64,000 nucleotides of DNA. Source: Micavibrio sp. UBA6145 (lineage in GTDB: Bacteria > Pseudomonadota > Alphaproteobacteria > Micavibrionales > UBA1664). The stretch covers positions 179,834-243,833 of the forward strand of contig DIUZ01000024.1 in assembly GCA_002423205.1 (NCBI GenBank). The letters run 5' to 3'. Of the stretch, positions 63,667 to 64,000 are shown in pieces (position 1 is the first letter of the stretch; every line of letters begins with the position of its first letter). The position numbers were made by a program, and so were the translations under genes. Under the pieces are notes generated by a model. It had not been told where the DNA came from. It saw nothing but the letters and a program-made list of their open reading frames with translations, and made no database searches.

Positions 63667-64000
63667 CACAGCACCTCGATTTCGGCCTGGAGGGCACCGG
63701 CGGCTTTGATGGCCTGCAGAATGGTGATCACATCGCGCGGGGTTACGCCCAGTGCGTTGAGGCTTGAGACCAGTTCCTGCAGCGTTACGCCTTCGGGCAG
63801 GTAGGCAATATTGGCCTGGTCGTTGTCGCCGGTGATGTCGAGGCTGGTGCGCGGGACGACGACGGTATCGCCGTTTTCGCTGAACGGTGCAGGTTGCGAC
63901 ACCTGCGGTGTTTCGGTGATGCGCACGGTCAAATTGCCTTGAGCGACGGCAACGGTGGAGATGCGCACATCGGCACCCATGACGATCACGCCGGAGCGTT
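63666..64000 (-). CDS. flgI: Flagellar P-ring protein FlgI, partial
   Basis: The C-terminal 111 residues of FlgI, running off the end of the window. The frame is open to position 64000. VIVMGADVRISTVAVAQGNL, then LTVRITETPQVSQPAPFS, and the VTLQELVSSLNALGVTPRDV segment are typical of the FlgI C-terminus. FlgI forms the periplasmic ring around the rod. It is the first visible gene of the transcript that continues through flgJ-type, flgN-like, fliK, flgD and flgE. Confidence 0.93.
   Translation of the reverse strand, partial: RSGVIVMGADVRISTVAVAQGNLTVRITETPQVSQPAPFSENGDTVVVPRTSLDITGDNDQANIAYLPEGVTLQELVSSLNALGVTPRDVITILQAIKAAGALQAEIEVL

Noticed and set aside
1..64000. CRISPR arrays, insertion sequences or prophage genes
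   Set aside because: No spaced direct repeats, transposase, integrase or phage structural genes were seen in the window.

Overview
The window (about 58% G+C by eye) comes from an alphaproteobacterium with a polar-type flagellum. The evidence is the CtrA response regulator, a ChpT-type phosphotransferase, a MipZ-type ParA ATPase, the alphaproteobacterial flagellin regulators FlaF and FlbT, FlbD, and FlhF/FlhG. A Micavibrio-like or other deep-branching alphaproteobacterium is a guess only.

Bases 1-31,500 are mostly housekeeping genes on the minus strand: chpT-hisS; a sugar-nucleotide pair (galU, phosphomannomutase/phosphoglucomutase); two tandem paralogous proteins of unknown function; and mipZ. 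On the plus strand are pepP, a Phd/PIN toxin-antitoxin pair and an FAD-dependent amine oxidase-like gene. Minus-strand genes then resume: rpsU, yejF, argFGH, a GNAT acetyltransferase, a small membrane protein and an M20 amidohydrolase. A plus-strand isochorismatase-like gene follows. Next come yejA-kdsB-phosphatase-yejB-yejE (the rest of a Yej oligopeptide importer), a plus-strand low-molecular-weight phosphatase, a secreted orphan, pgsA-pyrD-HAD, an MBOAT/SGNH acylation pair, and ctrA.

Bases 31,500-64,000 are a large flagellar region. It holds an orphan winged-helix regulator; fliI-fliJ; an S41 protease; a proline/glutamine-rich FliK-like protein; flhF-flhG; an unknown gene; flhA; the fliF-fliG-fliH-fliN-motA-flbD cluster; a GHSGG hydrolase-like protein; a FlaG-like gene; flbT-flaF; a long flagellin; a 1170-residue fusion protein; and flgI-flgJ-flgN-like-fliK-flgD-flgE, with flgI running off the window end.

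The pieces fit together. ChpT and CtrA belong to the CckA-ChpT-CtrA phosphorelay that controls flagellar genes and the cell cycle. A canonical TTAA-N7-TTAA box sits upstream of flagellin, and related boxes lie upstream of ctrA and fliF. Next to flagellin, the 1170-residue protein joins a methyltransferase, TPR repeats, a glycosyltransferase-like domain and a polysaccharide pyruvyl transferase-like domain. It is the best candidate for a little-described system, plausibly a single-chain flagellin glycan modification enzyme related in layout to TPR-glycosyltransferases such as FlmG.
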